Assembly: GCA_947501635.1 (NCBI GenBank)
Contig: CANMWT010000002.1
Coordinates: forward strand, 411,092-475,091
Direction of reading: 5' to 3'
DNA from: an uncultured Roseobacter sp.
GTDB taxonomy: Bacteria; Pseudomonadota; Alphaproteobacteria; Rhodobacterales; Rhodobacteraceae
Length of the DNA: 64,000 nucleotides
The notes beneath the pieces are model-generated. The model was not told where the DNA came from and searched no databases. It worked only from the letters and a program-made list of their open reading frames with translations. This document shows, in pieces, positions 25,626 through 33,801 of this stretch. The position numbers were made by a program, and so were the translations under genes. The first letter of the stretch is position 1. The number at the start of each line of letters is the position of its first letter.

Positions 25626-26960
25626 CTACACCGTGTCCAGATAAATGCTGACCTGCTCTGCTGGGGTGAGTTCTTTCATATAGTGCATCTCCTGACGCTT
25701 GGTCAGAACAAAGTTCCTGATAAGATCGGCAGGAAAGATGCGGGCAACTTCAGGGTCTTTTTCGAATACGTCGACAGCCGTTTTCCAATCCCCGGGGATT
25801 TGCGGCAGATCAGCCGCATAGGCGTTGCCGGTGATCGGGGCGGGGGGGTCTTGTGCGTCTTCGATCCCGTTGATTGCCGCGCCAAGCACAGCAGCCATCA
25901 TCAGGTAGGGGTTTACATCACCACCCGAGACGCGATGTTCGATGCGACGCGCGGCGGGATTACCCGACGGGATGCGGATCGCAGCGGTGCGGTTTTCATA
26001 GGCCCAACTTATACCGGTGGGGGCATGGCTGTCGGGTACCATACGGTCAAAACTGTTGGCGTGCGGCGCGAAAACAAGTGCTGAGCCAGGCATCGCCTTC
26101 AGGCAACCCGCTACCGCATGGCGTAAGGTGTCGGTCCCGTCCTCGCCGCCGTTGTCAAAGACGTTGTTACCGTCATCGTCCAGCACTGAGAAATGGATAT
26201 GCAAACCGGAGCCTGCGTAATCCTCGTAAGGCTTGGCCATAAAGCTGGCGGCAAATCCGTGTTTGCGGGCCATCCCCTTGACGAGCATCTTGAACAACCA
26301 CGCATCATCCGCCGCACGCAGCGCGTCATCGCAGTGCATCAGGTTGATCTCAAACTGGCCCAGCCCGGCTTCTGAAATCGCGGTATCCGCGGGGATATCC
26401 ATCTCTTCGCAGGCATCATACAGATCGGTAAAAAATGTGTCGAACTGATCAAGCGCCCGCAAGCTGAGAATTTCGCCGGCTACACGCCGCTTGCCGGACC
26501 GTGGCGAAGGGGGGACCTGCAGCTTGCGCCCTGAATCGTCGATCAGAAAGAACTCCAGTTCGACCGCGCAGACAGGCGTCAGTCCGCGCGCTTTGTAACG
26601 TTGCAACACCGCATGCAGCGCGTGGCGCGGGTCCCCTCCAAAGGGTCTGCCATCTTCGTGAAACATCCAGATCGGCAGCAAGGCCGTTGGTGCGTCCAGC
26701 CAAGGCATGGGCATAAAGCCACGCTCGGTCGGTTTCAGAACGCCGTCGCGGTCACCGCTTTCCAGCACCAAGGGGCTGTCGTCTATGTCTTCGCCCCAGA
26801 TGTCGAGGTTGAGCACCGACATCGGAAACCGGGTGCCATCCTCCACCACTTTGTCTGCATAGCGCGACGGTACACGTTTGCCCCGTGCTTGACCGTTCAA
26901 GTCCGCTGCGGCCACGCGGATTGTGCGGACCTGAGGGTTTTTACGAAGCCAGTTTTTCAT
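25626..26960 (-). CDS. Glutamine synthetase family ligase, PuuA-like, copy 1
   Basis: This 444-residue glutamine synthetase-fold enzyme has CAVELEFFLI (active-site Glu), EAGLGQFEINLMHCDD, GSGLHIHFSVLD, and NRTAAIRIPSGNPAARRIEHRVSGGDVNPYL. It is diverged from the second copy about 2.0 kb further along, so the pair is an old duplication and not a recent one; the two may act on different amines. It begins 88 bases after the permease gene and is followed after three bases by the amidotransferase, so the whole set from the ABC transporter onward probably forms one operon. Confidence 0.87.
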   Translation of the reverse strand: MKNWLRKNPQVRTIRVAAADLNGQARGKRVPSRYADKVVEDGTRFPMSVLNLDIWGEDIDDSPLVLESGDRDGVLKPTERGFMPMPWLDAPTALLPIWMFHEDGRPFGGDPRHALHAVLQRYKARGLTPVCAVELEFFLIDDSGRKLQVPPSPRSGKRRVAGEILSLRALDQFDTFFTDLYDACEEMDIPADTAISEAGLGQFEINLMHCDDALRAADDAWLFKMLVKGMARKHGFAASFMAKPYEDYAGSGLHIHFSVLDDDGNNVFDNGGEDGTDTLRHAVAGCLKAMPGSALVFAPHANSFDRMVPDSHAPTGISWAYENRTAAIRIPSGNPAARRIEHRVSGGDVNPYLMMAAVLGAAINGIEDAQDPPAPITGNAYAADLPQIPGDWKTAVDVFEKDPEVARIFPADLIRNFVLTKRQEMHYMKELTPAEQVSIYLDTV

Positions 26961-27048
26961 AACTCACCGGTTGTTGCGGCTGGCGACAGGTATGCTGCAT
27001 GCCTTCCTTGCGGCCAGCGTCGCGGACAATTTGATCAAATTATCGATA

Positions 27049-27855
27049 CTACCGGATCAGGTTCGGACGCAACCTTAATTTGGGCTTGAGGTCTTGTGGC
27101 AGGTGTTTGTTCAACCGGCTGTTCACCAGACCGAAAACACCGACGATCACCAGTGTCAGAAGGATGAAGTAAAATGCCAGAATGGGGTATGGTACAAAGG
27201 GGTTAAAGGTCTTGTCGGCAAAGTAATTCGCGTAATAAAGCGCATCGCCCCGTTGTTGCCACGCCGGGAACCCCGAAAAGAACACAAGCGCAGTGGCGTG
27301 AAAAAGGAAAATCGCCTCATTGGTATAGGCAGGCCAAGCCAGACGCAGCATGGTCGGCCAGATTACCCGCCTGAAACGCGACCAGCCGCTCATGCCATAG
27401 GCGTCTGCCGCTTCGGTATCACCCTTCGGGATCGACAAAAGCGCACCGTAAAATATTTCGGCTGAATAGGCCGCCGTGTTCAGGAAAAGAACAATCAAGG
27501 CGCCAAGCCACGCTGCGGTGAAAGGGTCAAAGATTGGCGAGACGTTCTTGAGGTTCAAAAACAGAAAATAGCCAAAGAAGAACTGGATAAACAGCGGTGA
27601 CCCACGGAACACGAAAATGAACCACTCAGACGGTTTGCGCAGCAACCGATTGGAAGACGCTTTGCCCATCGCCAGCGCAGTGGCAAGCAAAAAGCCCAAA
27701 ATCAGGGCGAATACACCGAAATAGATGTTCCAGATCATGCCCGAGCCGATCAGCGTAAACTGTTGACAGAGGGTGAAATCTTCACGCGGCAGCAACCGTT
27801 CTCCGATGCCGACAGCGCGCAACCCATAGTCTTGTATCGTTTGCCAGCAAGACAT
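27049..27855 (-). CDS. Polar amino acid ABC transporter permease, HisM type
   Basis: This 268-residue inner-membrane permease of the HisM/ArtM family has five or so helices. The EAA loop is recognisable in EAADAYGMSGWSRFRRVIWPTMLRLAWP. It is translationally coupled to the HisQ-type permease (TGATG, one-base overlap). With the partner permease, the ATPase and the periplasmic protein upstream it would import a polar amino acid or related amine. The attached catabolic genes suggest a substrate handled by glutamylation, but this is an inference. Confidence 0.9.
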   Translation of the reverse strand: MSCWQTIQDYGLRAVGIGERLLPREDFTLCQQFTLIGSGMIWNIYFGVFALILGFLLATALAMGKASSNRLLRKPSEWFIFVFRGSPLFIQFFFGYFLFLNLKNVSPIFDPFTAAWLGALIVLFLNTAAYSAEIFYGALLSIPKGDTEAADAYGMSGWSRFRRVIWPTMLRLAWPAYTNEAIFLFHATALVFFSGFPAWQQRGDALYYANYFADKTFNPFVPYPILAFYFILLTLVIVGVFGLVNSRLNKHLPQDLKPKLRLRPNLIR

Positions 27856-28691
27856 CAGGCCGCCGCCTTTCGCTGGGCTTCGCCAGCAGCGGTGGCCTGT
27901 CCGTGGGTGAGGCGGGCCATGATCCGGTCGAGCACGATTTCAGAGACACGCGTAAAAAGCAGGTAGAAGACGAGCAGGGCCAGAAAATACCACATCCGCC
28001 AGTCACCATGCGGATAATCCGTAAAGCGCGGTGTCTTGGTGCCGCCCAGTTCTCGCGCCCAATAAACAATATCTTCGACGCCCAGCAGGAACAAAAGCGG
28101 CGTCGCTTTAATCAGCACCATCCACAGATTTGACAGGCCGGGCAGGGCATAAACCCACATCTGCGGAACCAGAATGCGCCAGAAGGTCTGACGCTGTGTC
28201 ATGCCGTATGCCTCTGCAGTTTCAAGCTGCGCCCGTGGGACCGCACGCATGGCGCCGAACAACACGTTAGCGGCAAATGCGCCAAAAACGATCGCAAAGG
28301 TTAGCACCGCCAGAGAAAAGCCGTAGGTCTCGTGCACCCATTGCGGCGCTTCGCCCAAAGGCATCTTGGCCGCCTGACAGACCACAAAATCATTGCCCTG
28401 CCGGATCGGTTCCGACCAGTCGGGGCACAACGCCTTGTGACGCAGGTATTCGATCGCCTGATCCAGCGCGATGACGAAAAACAAAAAGAACGCAATGTCA
28501 GGAACGCCGCGCACAACCGCGATATAGCTTTTGCCGAACCACCGCATCGGCGGGAACTCGGACCGGGCAGCTGATGCGCCGGCAAAGCCGAAGGCTAGTG
28601 CGACAGGCGCGGTAATGGCCAAGAGCAACAGCACCGTTAGCACCGACCAATAAAGCGACATGTGCTTGCCCGTGGTCAGGTAGCACGACAT
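27855..28691 (-). CDS. Polar amino acid ABC transporter permease, HisQ type (start uncertain)
   Basis: This permease of the HisQ family is 278 residues from the first ATG. The EAA loop is ETAEAYGMTQRQTFWRILVPQMWVYALPG. The frame is open further upstream and reads IFSYCSDPSVLSGWQW directly before MSCYLTTGKH, a stretch that looks like the normal N-terminus of such permeases. No ATG, GTG or TTG lies in that extension; an ATC at 28739 sits six bases after GAGG. The ATG at 28691 is given as the safe start. The gene overlaps the HisM gene by one base. Confidence 0.85.
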   Translation of the reverse strand: MSCYLTTGKHMSLYWSVLTVLLLLAITAPVALAFGFAGASAARSEFPPMRWFGKSYIAVVRGVPDIAFFLFFVIALDQAIEYLRHKALCPDWSEPIRQGNDFVVCQAAKMPLGEAPQWVHETYGFSLAVLTFAIVFGAFAANVLFGAMRAVPRAQLETAEAYGMTQRQTFWRILVPQMWVYALPGLSNLWMVLIKATPLLFLLGVEDIVYWARELGGTKTPRFTDYPHGDWRMWYFLALLVFYLLFTRVSEIVLDRIMARLTHGQATAAGEAQRKAAA

Positions 28692-28795
28692 CCACTGCCA
28701 ACCGGACAGGACGCTGGGGTCTGAGCAATAACTGAAGATGCCGGGCCTCGTTCAGGTTGGCCGGCGCGCCCTGATGACGCGCCGGCTCATGTGGA

Positions 28796-29524
28796 TCAGA
28801 ACTGTTCCAGATCGGGCAGCCATTTGCCGATCAATGCGTTCAAAGAGCCGTCTTCCTTCATGGAACGGATGGCTACGTTGAACTTTTCCTTCAGCTCGGT
28901 GTCGCTTTCGCGCAAACCAAGGCCGATGCCGCCGCCGATCATGACGTCCTGCTCAAGCATCATCAATTCGGAGTCTGCGTTTGCAAGCTCCGACAAAAAG
29001 GCTTTGTCGGCCAGAACTGCATCCGCTTCGCCGTTTTTGACCGCAGCTACCGTTTCTTCTGGGGTCGCAAATTCAACCAGCGTGGCACCGGAAGACGCGA
29101 TGTAGCTTGCTTGAATCGTGTTGGCTTGTGCTGCGATTACACCACCCTCAATGTCGGCATCCATCGACGTCGCAAGATAGCCCGAAGGGTCAGGCAGCGT
29201 GTATTGCTCTGAAAAATCAATTACTTCGTCGCGCTCGTCTGTTACGGACATGCCGGCGATGATGACATCATAGTTGCCGGAAACGAGGTTTGGAATGATG
29301 CTGTCCCACTCGTTGGTGACCCACTCGCAGGTCAGTTCGGCACGCTTGCACAACTCGTCGCCAAGCTCGCGTTCAAAGCCGTCGATTTCTCCCGCATCGT
29401 TCAGGAAGTTATACGGAGGGTAGGCGCCTTCGGTCCCCATGCGGACCGTTTTGCCATGACCGTCGGCCAGCGCAACACCGGCTGTCAGGGCCAGTGCAGC
29501 AGTCGTAAGAATAAGGTTTTTCAT
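28796..29524 (-). CDS. Periplasmic amino-acid-binding protein of ABC transporter
   Basis: This 242-residue family 3 solute-binding protein has a signal peptide (MKNLILTTAALALTAGVALADG) and the typical VRMGTEGAYPPYNFLNDAGEIDGFERELGDELCKRAELTCEWV start. The ligand-binding Arg-Asp pair is in MSVTDERDEVIDFSEQYT. ATG 29524 was chosen over an ATG two codons earlier because GGGAG lies at a normal distance only from the later one. Homology to lysine/arginine/ornithine- and octopine-type binders is likely; the ligand is not determined. It lies between the ATPase gene and the two permease genes. Confidence 0.93.
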   Translation of the reverse strand: MKNLILTTAALALTAGVALADGHGKTVRMGTEGAYPPYNFLNDAGEIDGFERELGDELCKRAELTCEWVTNEWDSIIPNLVSGNYDVIIAGMSVTDERDEVIDFSEQYTLPDPSGYLATSMDADIEGGVIAAQANTIQASYIASSGATLVEFATPEETVAAVKNGEADAVLADKAFLSELANADSELMMLEQDVMIGGGIGLGLRESDTELKEKFNVAIRSMKEDGSLNALIGKWLPDLEQF

Positions 29525-29556
29525 GTTCATGCTCCCGTTTGTTTTTTTTGGGGGTT

Positions 29557-30333
29557 TTACGCGGCGTGGGTTGCAGATAGGAACCCGCGCAGACGTTCTG
29601 ATTTGGGCGCACCGAAAAGCGTTTCGGGCGGTCCTTCCTCTTCGATCAGACCCTGATGCAGAAAGACCACGTGGTCGGATACATCAGCAGCCAGTTTCAT
29701 ATCATGTGTAACGATCATCATTGTTCGGCCCTCGGCAGCGAGGTCCTTGATAACTCTGACCACCTCCTGTTCCAGTTCCGGATCAAGGGCAGAAGTTGGT
29801 TCATCAAACAGCAGCGCTTCGGGCTCCATACACAGCCCGCGGGCGATGGCGGCGCGCTGTTGCTGGCCGCCCGATAACTGCGCGGGGTAGACATCGCATT
29901 TGTCCCCGATCCCGACCTTGTCCAGATAGCCGCGTGCGGCTTCTTCCACTTGCGCGCGGTCGCGTTTCAGCACGGTCACCGGCGCTTCCATGACATTCTC
30001 AAGGATGGTCATATGAGCCCACAGGTTGAATTGCTGGAAAACCATGCTCAGGTTCGTGCGGATGCGCAGGACCTGATCGGCATCTGCCGGGCGCCGCGCG
30101 TGCCCTTCGCCTTTCCACAAAACGGGTTCGGCCTTGAAGAGTATGTCGCCCTGCTGGCTGTCTTCCAGAAGGTTGCAGCAGCGCAAAATCGTCGACTTGC
30201 CAGAGCCGGACGATCCGATCAGCGATATGACATGGCCTTTGGGTGCTGCAATGCTGACCCCCTTGATGACCTCCAGTGCGCCATAGGCTTTATGCAGGTT
30301 CCTGATTTCGATGACCGGAGCTTGGGTGTCCAC
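29557..30333 (-). CDS. Amino acid ABC transporter ATP-binding protein, HisP type
   Basis: This 258-residue ABC ATPase has a Walker A GSSGSGKST, Q-loop FQQFNLWAHMT, signature LSGGQQQRAAIARGL, Walker B LLFDEPTSALDPE, and the switch histidine in IVTHDM. It carries the short insertion (EPVLWKGEGHARRPADADQVLRIRTNL) typical of HisP-like importers for basic amino acids and opines. The GTG at 30333 is the best start. It is the first gene of the transporter operon, so the operon promoter should lie in 30334-30442. Confidence 0.93.
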   Translation of the reverse strand: MDTQAPVIEIRNLHKAYGALEVIKGVSIAAPKGHVISLIGSSGSGKSTILRCCNLLEDSQQGDILFKAEPVLWKGEGHARRPADADQVLRIRTNLSMVFQQFNLWAHMTILENVMEAPVTVLKRDRAQVEEAARGYLDKVGIGDKCDVYPAQLSGGQQQRAAIARGLCMEPEALLFDEPTSALDPELEQEVVRVIKDLAAEGRTMMIVTHDMKLAADVSDHVVFLHQGLIEEEGPPETLFGAPKSERLRGFLSATHAA

Positions 30334-30442
30334 GCTAATACTCTATTCCTGTTCAGTGACGTATAAGGGCGCAATATTAACCTTTTTGCAACGCGGAAAC
30401 CGACAATTCATGCGCTTGCAACGCTAAATTCAACTGTGAGGA

Positions 30443-31192
30443 TTATTTGAGGGGCGTGCCCGCCGGGATCGGCAGGGCGAGATAGGCGTCAGCTTCGATG
30501 CGCAGGATGCGGCGGATCATCAGGCAGGTGCGATCCTCCTCTGAGAGGGCTGTGAGTGCCTGTTGCATTGCAGACAGCAGCGCGTCTGCATTCTCGTGCA
30601 CCGCTGTGATGTAGGGCAGGCCGGGCGTGGGGGTGGTGGAATCAAGAATGCGCAAGTGCTGCGTCGCATGAGTATCGCGGTCCAGCAAAGCCCATGTCAC
30701 CGCATCGATTGCGGCAATGTCAGCACGCCCGTCTGCAACGGCCAGCAAAGAGGCATAGTGGCTGCCAGTATCAAGGGCGCGGCCAAAGCTGACACCTGCG
30801 CCTGCGCTTTGCAAATGCTCTTGCACCGCGGCCCAGCCGGACTGGGATCGTACATCGTTGCGCGCCAATATCGCACCATCGAAGGCGTGCAGTGTGTCCC
30901 TGGTATCATCCGCACGGACAACCAGATGCGACCTGTAATAGCCGGGCGGGCAGTGCGGCAGGTCGAAATCAGGCGTCCCGACCAGATGCACCTTGCCATG
31001 CAACGTGCTGCGATAGGGCAGCCCGCAGGTCTGTGACAGCAGCAGGTCTGGACGCTGCCAAGTCTCATGCGGATCGCAGCCACGGGTCAGTTGTGGCGGG
31101 CCCATGGCATATGCACCGCGAATGGCTTTCCAGAACCGGTCATTTGCATCACGCATCCGAACCGTTTCATACATCGGAAAGCTTGCAATCAT
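30443..31192 (-). CDS. PhnD-like phosphate/phosphonate-type solute-binding-fold protein
   Basis: This 249-residue protein resembles the PhnD family (phosphate/phosphite/phosphonate ABC transporter substrate-binding proteins), with ASFPMYETVRMRDANDRFWKAIR at the start, LLLSQTCGLPYRSTLHGKVHLVGTP, and SGWAAVQEHL. It has no signal peptide, so it is either cytoplasmic or a stand-alone sensor; no permease or ATPase gene is nearby. Its ATG overlaps the stop of a TerB-like gene (ATGA), so it is the last gene of a four-gene set. The function is unknown. Confidence 0.8.
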   Translation of the reverse strand: MIASFPMYETVRMRDANDRFWKAIRGAYAMGPPQLTRGCDPHETWQRPDLLLSQTCGLPYRSTLHGKVHLVGTPDFDLPHCPPGYYRSHLVVRADDTRDTLHAFDGAILARNDVRSQSGWAAVQEHLQSAGAGVSFGRALDTGSHYASLLAVADGRADIAAIDAVTWALLDRDTHATQHLRILDSTTPTPGLPYITAVHENADALLSAMQQALTALSEEDRTCLMIRRILRIEADAYLALPIPAGTPLK

Positions 31193-31629
31193 TTCTGTGC
31201 CGAAACACCTTGCCGGGCGAGGGCGCTGTCGCGGTCGCTAATGCCCAGAAAGCTCGTGGTCATGCGAACAAGCGCGTCTTCCTCTTTCGCCCGTTCCCCA
31301 TCTGCCAGCACAACCTCCCACAAGGCTTTGACGACCGAGAGCCGGTCTTCATACGGGACCGCGTCTTTGATCGCGCGTGTGAACCGGACTGTGTCTGGTG
31401 CTTCGGCTTCAAGCGCCTCGGCCTCTTCGCGCAGGGCGCTCACGGCACCGGGGCCAAGGCCATAGCGCCCTGCATTGATGCGGTCGATGCGGTCTTTTTC
31501 CCCGTCGCTGTAATCGTTGTCAGAACGCGCAATGCGGACCAGCAAGGCAGTCAGGGCAAGGCGCGCATCCTCGTCGGGCAGCGCGTCGGTTTCGGGCGCC
31601 GTGAGGCGTTTTAGAAATTCTCCAAACAT
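31189..31629 (-). CDS. TerB-like protein, copy 2
   Basis: This 146-residue all-helical protein of the TerB fold carries two acidic patches (ARSDNDYSDGEKDRIDRIN and VVLADGERAKEEDALVRMTT) that may bind divalent metal. It is a tandem paralogue of the next gene upstream: both begin MFxxx and share DARLALTALLVRIARSDNDY against DAQLALGALLVRIALADKEY. The ATG at 31629 was chosen to match the paralogue; one at 31638 is also possible. TerB proteins are linked to tellurite and phage stress responses, but no other ter genes are present here. Confidence 0.82.
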   Translation of the reverse strand: MFGEFLKRLTAPETDALPDEDARLALTALLVRIARSDNDYSDGEKDRIDRINAGRYGLGPGAVSALREEAEALEAEAPDTVRFTRAIKDAVPYEDRLSVVKALWEVVLADGERAKEEDALVRMTTSFLGISDRDSALARQGVSAQK

Positions 31630-31666
31630 AAGCCGCATATAGTCAGCTTTGCTGAATGTTCCAATA

Positions 31667-32104
31667 TCATTTGTTGTTGACGGCGGCATCGCGCGCGGCG
31701 GCAATATCTTCGTCAGTCAGCCCCAGCGCAACTTCAATATCTTGGAGCATGTTTTCCTCGCCCTCGGCGATCTTGCCATCAGCGAGGGCGATGCTCCACA
31801 TCGCATCTGCAAGGTTTTTGCGTTCGGCATATGCTACCTCGTCGCGCAGAATGCGCGCGAATTCGGGTGTGCCGGGGGCATGGCGCTCCAATGCCTCGCA
31901 GGTTGCACGCAATTTGGCGGCATCGAGCGGTTTGAGGTTGAACGTGCTCGACAGAATTCTGTCGATCTGCCCGACTTCCGAGGCGCGGTACTCCTTGTCG
32001 GCAAGCGCAATGCGCACCAGCAAAGCGCCCAGAGCGAGTTGCGCGTCCGGCTGGGGCAGGGGTTTCGGATCAGGTTTTCTGCGGGGAAAGAGGCGTTCAA
32101 ACAT
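31667..32104 (-). CDS. TerB-like protein, copy 1
   Basis: This 145-residue TerB-fold protein has a Pro-rich N-terminal linker (RRKPDPKPLPQPDA) followed by seven or so helices. Acidic metal-site candidates are in RIALADKEYRASEVGQIDRIL and SIALADGKIAEGEENMLQDIEVALGL. It starts nine bases after the secreted-protein gene and is followed 37 bases on by its paralogue. Such stand-alone TerB proteins are common in roseobacters. The biochemical role is unknown; a signalling or metal-dependent stress function is the usual suggestion. Confidence 0.85.
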   Translation of the reverse strand: MFERLFPRRKPDPKPLPQPDAQLALGALLVRIALADKEYRASEVGQIDRILSSTFNLKPLDAAKLRATCEALERHAPGTPEFARILRDEVAYAERKNLADAMWSIALADGKIAEGEENMLQDIEVALGLTDEDIAAARDAAVNNK

Positions 32105-32113
32105 TTTTCGATC

Positions 32114-32773
32114 TCAGCTGAGGTCAGGGCTTTTGCCAAATTTCACGTTATCGAGTGCCAGCCCCTGCGGATCATTGTTTTCCAGCAGCACACCGGCGAT
32201 ATCCGATGCCCCGTTACGCCTTACGAAGCCGAAATAGTGTTCTCCGACCGGCGGCAGCGAGAGTTTTTCGATCAGCTTTCCGTCGCGTGCCAGAAAAGTG
32301 ACTTCGGCCGTGCCATGTTCGCCGCCGCGCAACTGAAAAGCAAGGGCGGACTGGTCCTCGTCAAACAGGAAGGCGATGGCTCCCTCTCCTTGCGCGCGCC
32401 GCTTGGGAAAACCCGCCGGGCCGTAGCCGTTGAGGATGTTGTTACCGTCAAAGAAGACGACCGACAGGTTTTGCCCCGGCATGCCGGGCATCACAGTAAG
32501 CGGGGGCAGTGCGCCGCCGGTAATCCGGTCATGATCTCCGTTCGTTTCTGCCGTTTGTCCCGCAAATCGTTCCCCGAAATGCGCGCCATCCATAATCAGG
32601 ACGTCCTCGACACTCCGGCCAGGCCCGCGGCTCGACCGGGTGTCGTCGAAAGTTATGATGCGGGGCAGGGCCAGTGTCTCGGGGTCCACCAGACAGACGG
32701 CCCCGTCACAGGCCGTGGCGGGGGCGGCCGCGGCAACTGCGATGCAGGCAAGGAAAAGGCAGGTCGGACGCAT
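32114..32773 (-). CDS. Secreted conserved hypothetical protein, 219 aa
   Basis: This protein has a clear Sec signal peptide (MRPTCLFLACIAVAAAAPATA) and a beta-rich body. It contains ITFDDTRSSRGPGRSVEDVLIMDGAHFGERFAGQ and ends GVLLENNDPQGLALDNVKFGKSPD, a pattern seen in exported jelly-roll-like proteins that follow a FDD...G-E-F layout, with only weak resemblance to named families. The ATG at 32773 gives the clean signal peptide; a GTG or ATG earlier would add a few polar residues. It heads the TerB/PhnD-like gene set. Confidence 0.75.
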   Translation of the reverse strand: MRPTCLFLACIAVAAAAPATACDGAVCLVDPETLALPRIITFDDTRSSRGPGRSVEDVLIMDGAHFGERFAGQTAETNGDHDRITGGALPPLTVMPGMPGQNLSVVFFDGNNILNGYGPAGFPKRRAQGEGAIAFLFDEDQSALAFQLRGGEHGTAEVTFLARDGKLIEKLSLPPVGEHYFGFVRRNGASDIAGVLLENNDPQGLALDNVKFGKSPDLS

Positions 32774-32825
32774 GGTGCCAGTGTGGCACGACAAACAGCA
32801 TTCTCAAAGATTCTGTTGGCCGGTT

Positions 32826-33602
32826 TTACGCAGTTGTGAAGACCGCGCTGATCTCGGCGGCCGCATCCTGCGTGCCAAAGGGCGGGCGGACGACGAACAT
32901 ACCGGATCCGACCATCCCGTGGCCATCTTTTGCCGGCGGAAACAGAACCTCATGTGTGAAGCTGTCGGGGTGCTGCTTTTGCAGTTGCGCGCGCATTGCC
33001 AGATGGCGGCTGTCTTTGAGTATCGGGTACCAAAGGCATAAAATCCCGACATTCCAGGCTTTTGTGAGCTTTTCAAAGTGTTTGGGTATGGCCGTGTAGT
33101 CGTTTTTCACTTCATAGCTCGGATCGACGAGCAGCAAGCCGCGCCGGGGCGTGGGCGGACACAGCGCGTAGGCCGTCGAAAAACCGTCCTGTTTGTAAAA
33201 CCTCGCATTTTGTGCCGGAATGGCCTGCTGGAGGCGCGCGAACTCTCCCGGGTGCAGTTCCGCGAAATGCATATTGTCCTGCGGGCGCAGAATTGCCGCA
33301 GCGACTGCGGGCGAGCCAGGGTAGGCGTTGCCGCCGTGACTGTGTTGAAACCGCGACACCGTTTGCGCGTAGGGATGGTCAGCATGAAACCGCGCGTGCA
33401 GCTTCACGACGCCCTGCGCCGCCTCACCAGTCTTCCGGGCGTCAGGGTCGTCCAGATTATACGTGCCGCGCCCCGCGTGCGTCTCAATATAGCAAAGCGG
33501 TTTGTCCTTGCGTGTCAGGTAGCACAACATCCAGGCCAGCAGGCTGTGTTTGTGGACATCCGCGAGATTTCCCGCGTGAAAACTGTGTTGGTAACTGAGC
33601 AT
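32826..33602 (-). CDS. rlmJ: 23S rRNA adenine-N6 methyltransferase RlmJ
   Basis: This 258-residue RlmJ methylates A2030 (E. coli numbering) of 23S rRNA using S-adenosylmethionine. The N-terminal MLSYQHSFHAGNLADVHKHSLLAWML and YIETHAGRGTYNL are diagnostic; the catalytic motif is DPSYE (LLLVDPSYEVK), and YPILKDSRH lies in the substrate site. Length is normal. The gene starts one or two bases after GGGAGG, which is close but usual for this family's short leaders. It is a single-gene unit; only the secreted-protein gene follows on the same strand. Confidence 0.95.
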   Translation of the reverse strand: MLSYQHSFHAGNLADVHKHSLLAWMLCYLTRKDKPLCYIETHAGRGTYNLDDPDARKTGEAAQGVVKLHARFHADHPYAQTVSRFQHSHGGNAYPGSPAVAAAILRPQDNMHFAELHPGEFARLQQAIPAQNARFYKQDGFSTAYALCPPTPRRGLLLVDPSYEVKNDYTAIPKHFEKLTKAWNVGILCLWYPILKDSRHLAMRAQLQKQHPDSFTHEVLFPPAKDGHGMVGSGMFVVRPPFGTQDAAAEISAVFTTA

Positions 33603-33692
33603 AGCCTCCCTTTACCGGATTGGGGCGCATGTTCAATCGGGAAGGGGCGAAGCCATAACGTCCACGGTGTTTTCATTTTCGCTAGCACGCTC

Positions 33693-33717
33693 AAAAAACA
33701 CAGACCCTCTGGGGTCT
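33693..33717 (-). terminator. Rho-independent terminator of the chemoreceptor gene
   Basis: A 6-bp stem (AGACCC/GGGTCT, four-base loop) is followed on the minus strand by GTG and six T residues, about 85 bases past the chemoreceptor stop. Confidence 0.65.
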
Positions 33718-33801
33718 TTGGCCAGATCCGCAGACGGCGCAATGCGCGCTAATGTATCGGCCCAAAGACCATAAGCGTCGCGCGCCGAACGCAGGCACTT
33801 T

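Noticed and set aside
25008..26084. Plus-strand open frame of 358 codons opposite the amidotransferase and ligase
   Set aside because: Antisense shadow of two confident genes; no recognisable motif or ribosome binding site.
31649..32839. Plus-strand open frame of 396 codons opposite TerB and the secreted-protein genes
   Set aside because: Covers two genes with good signal peptide, starts and paralogy; its own translation is not protein-like.
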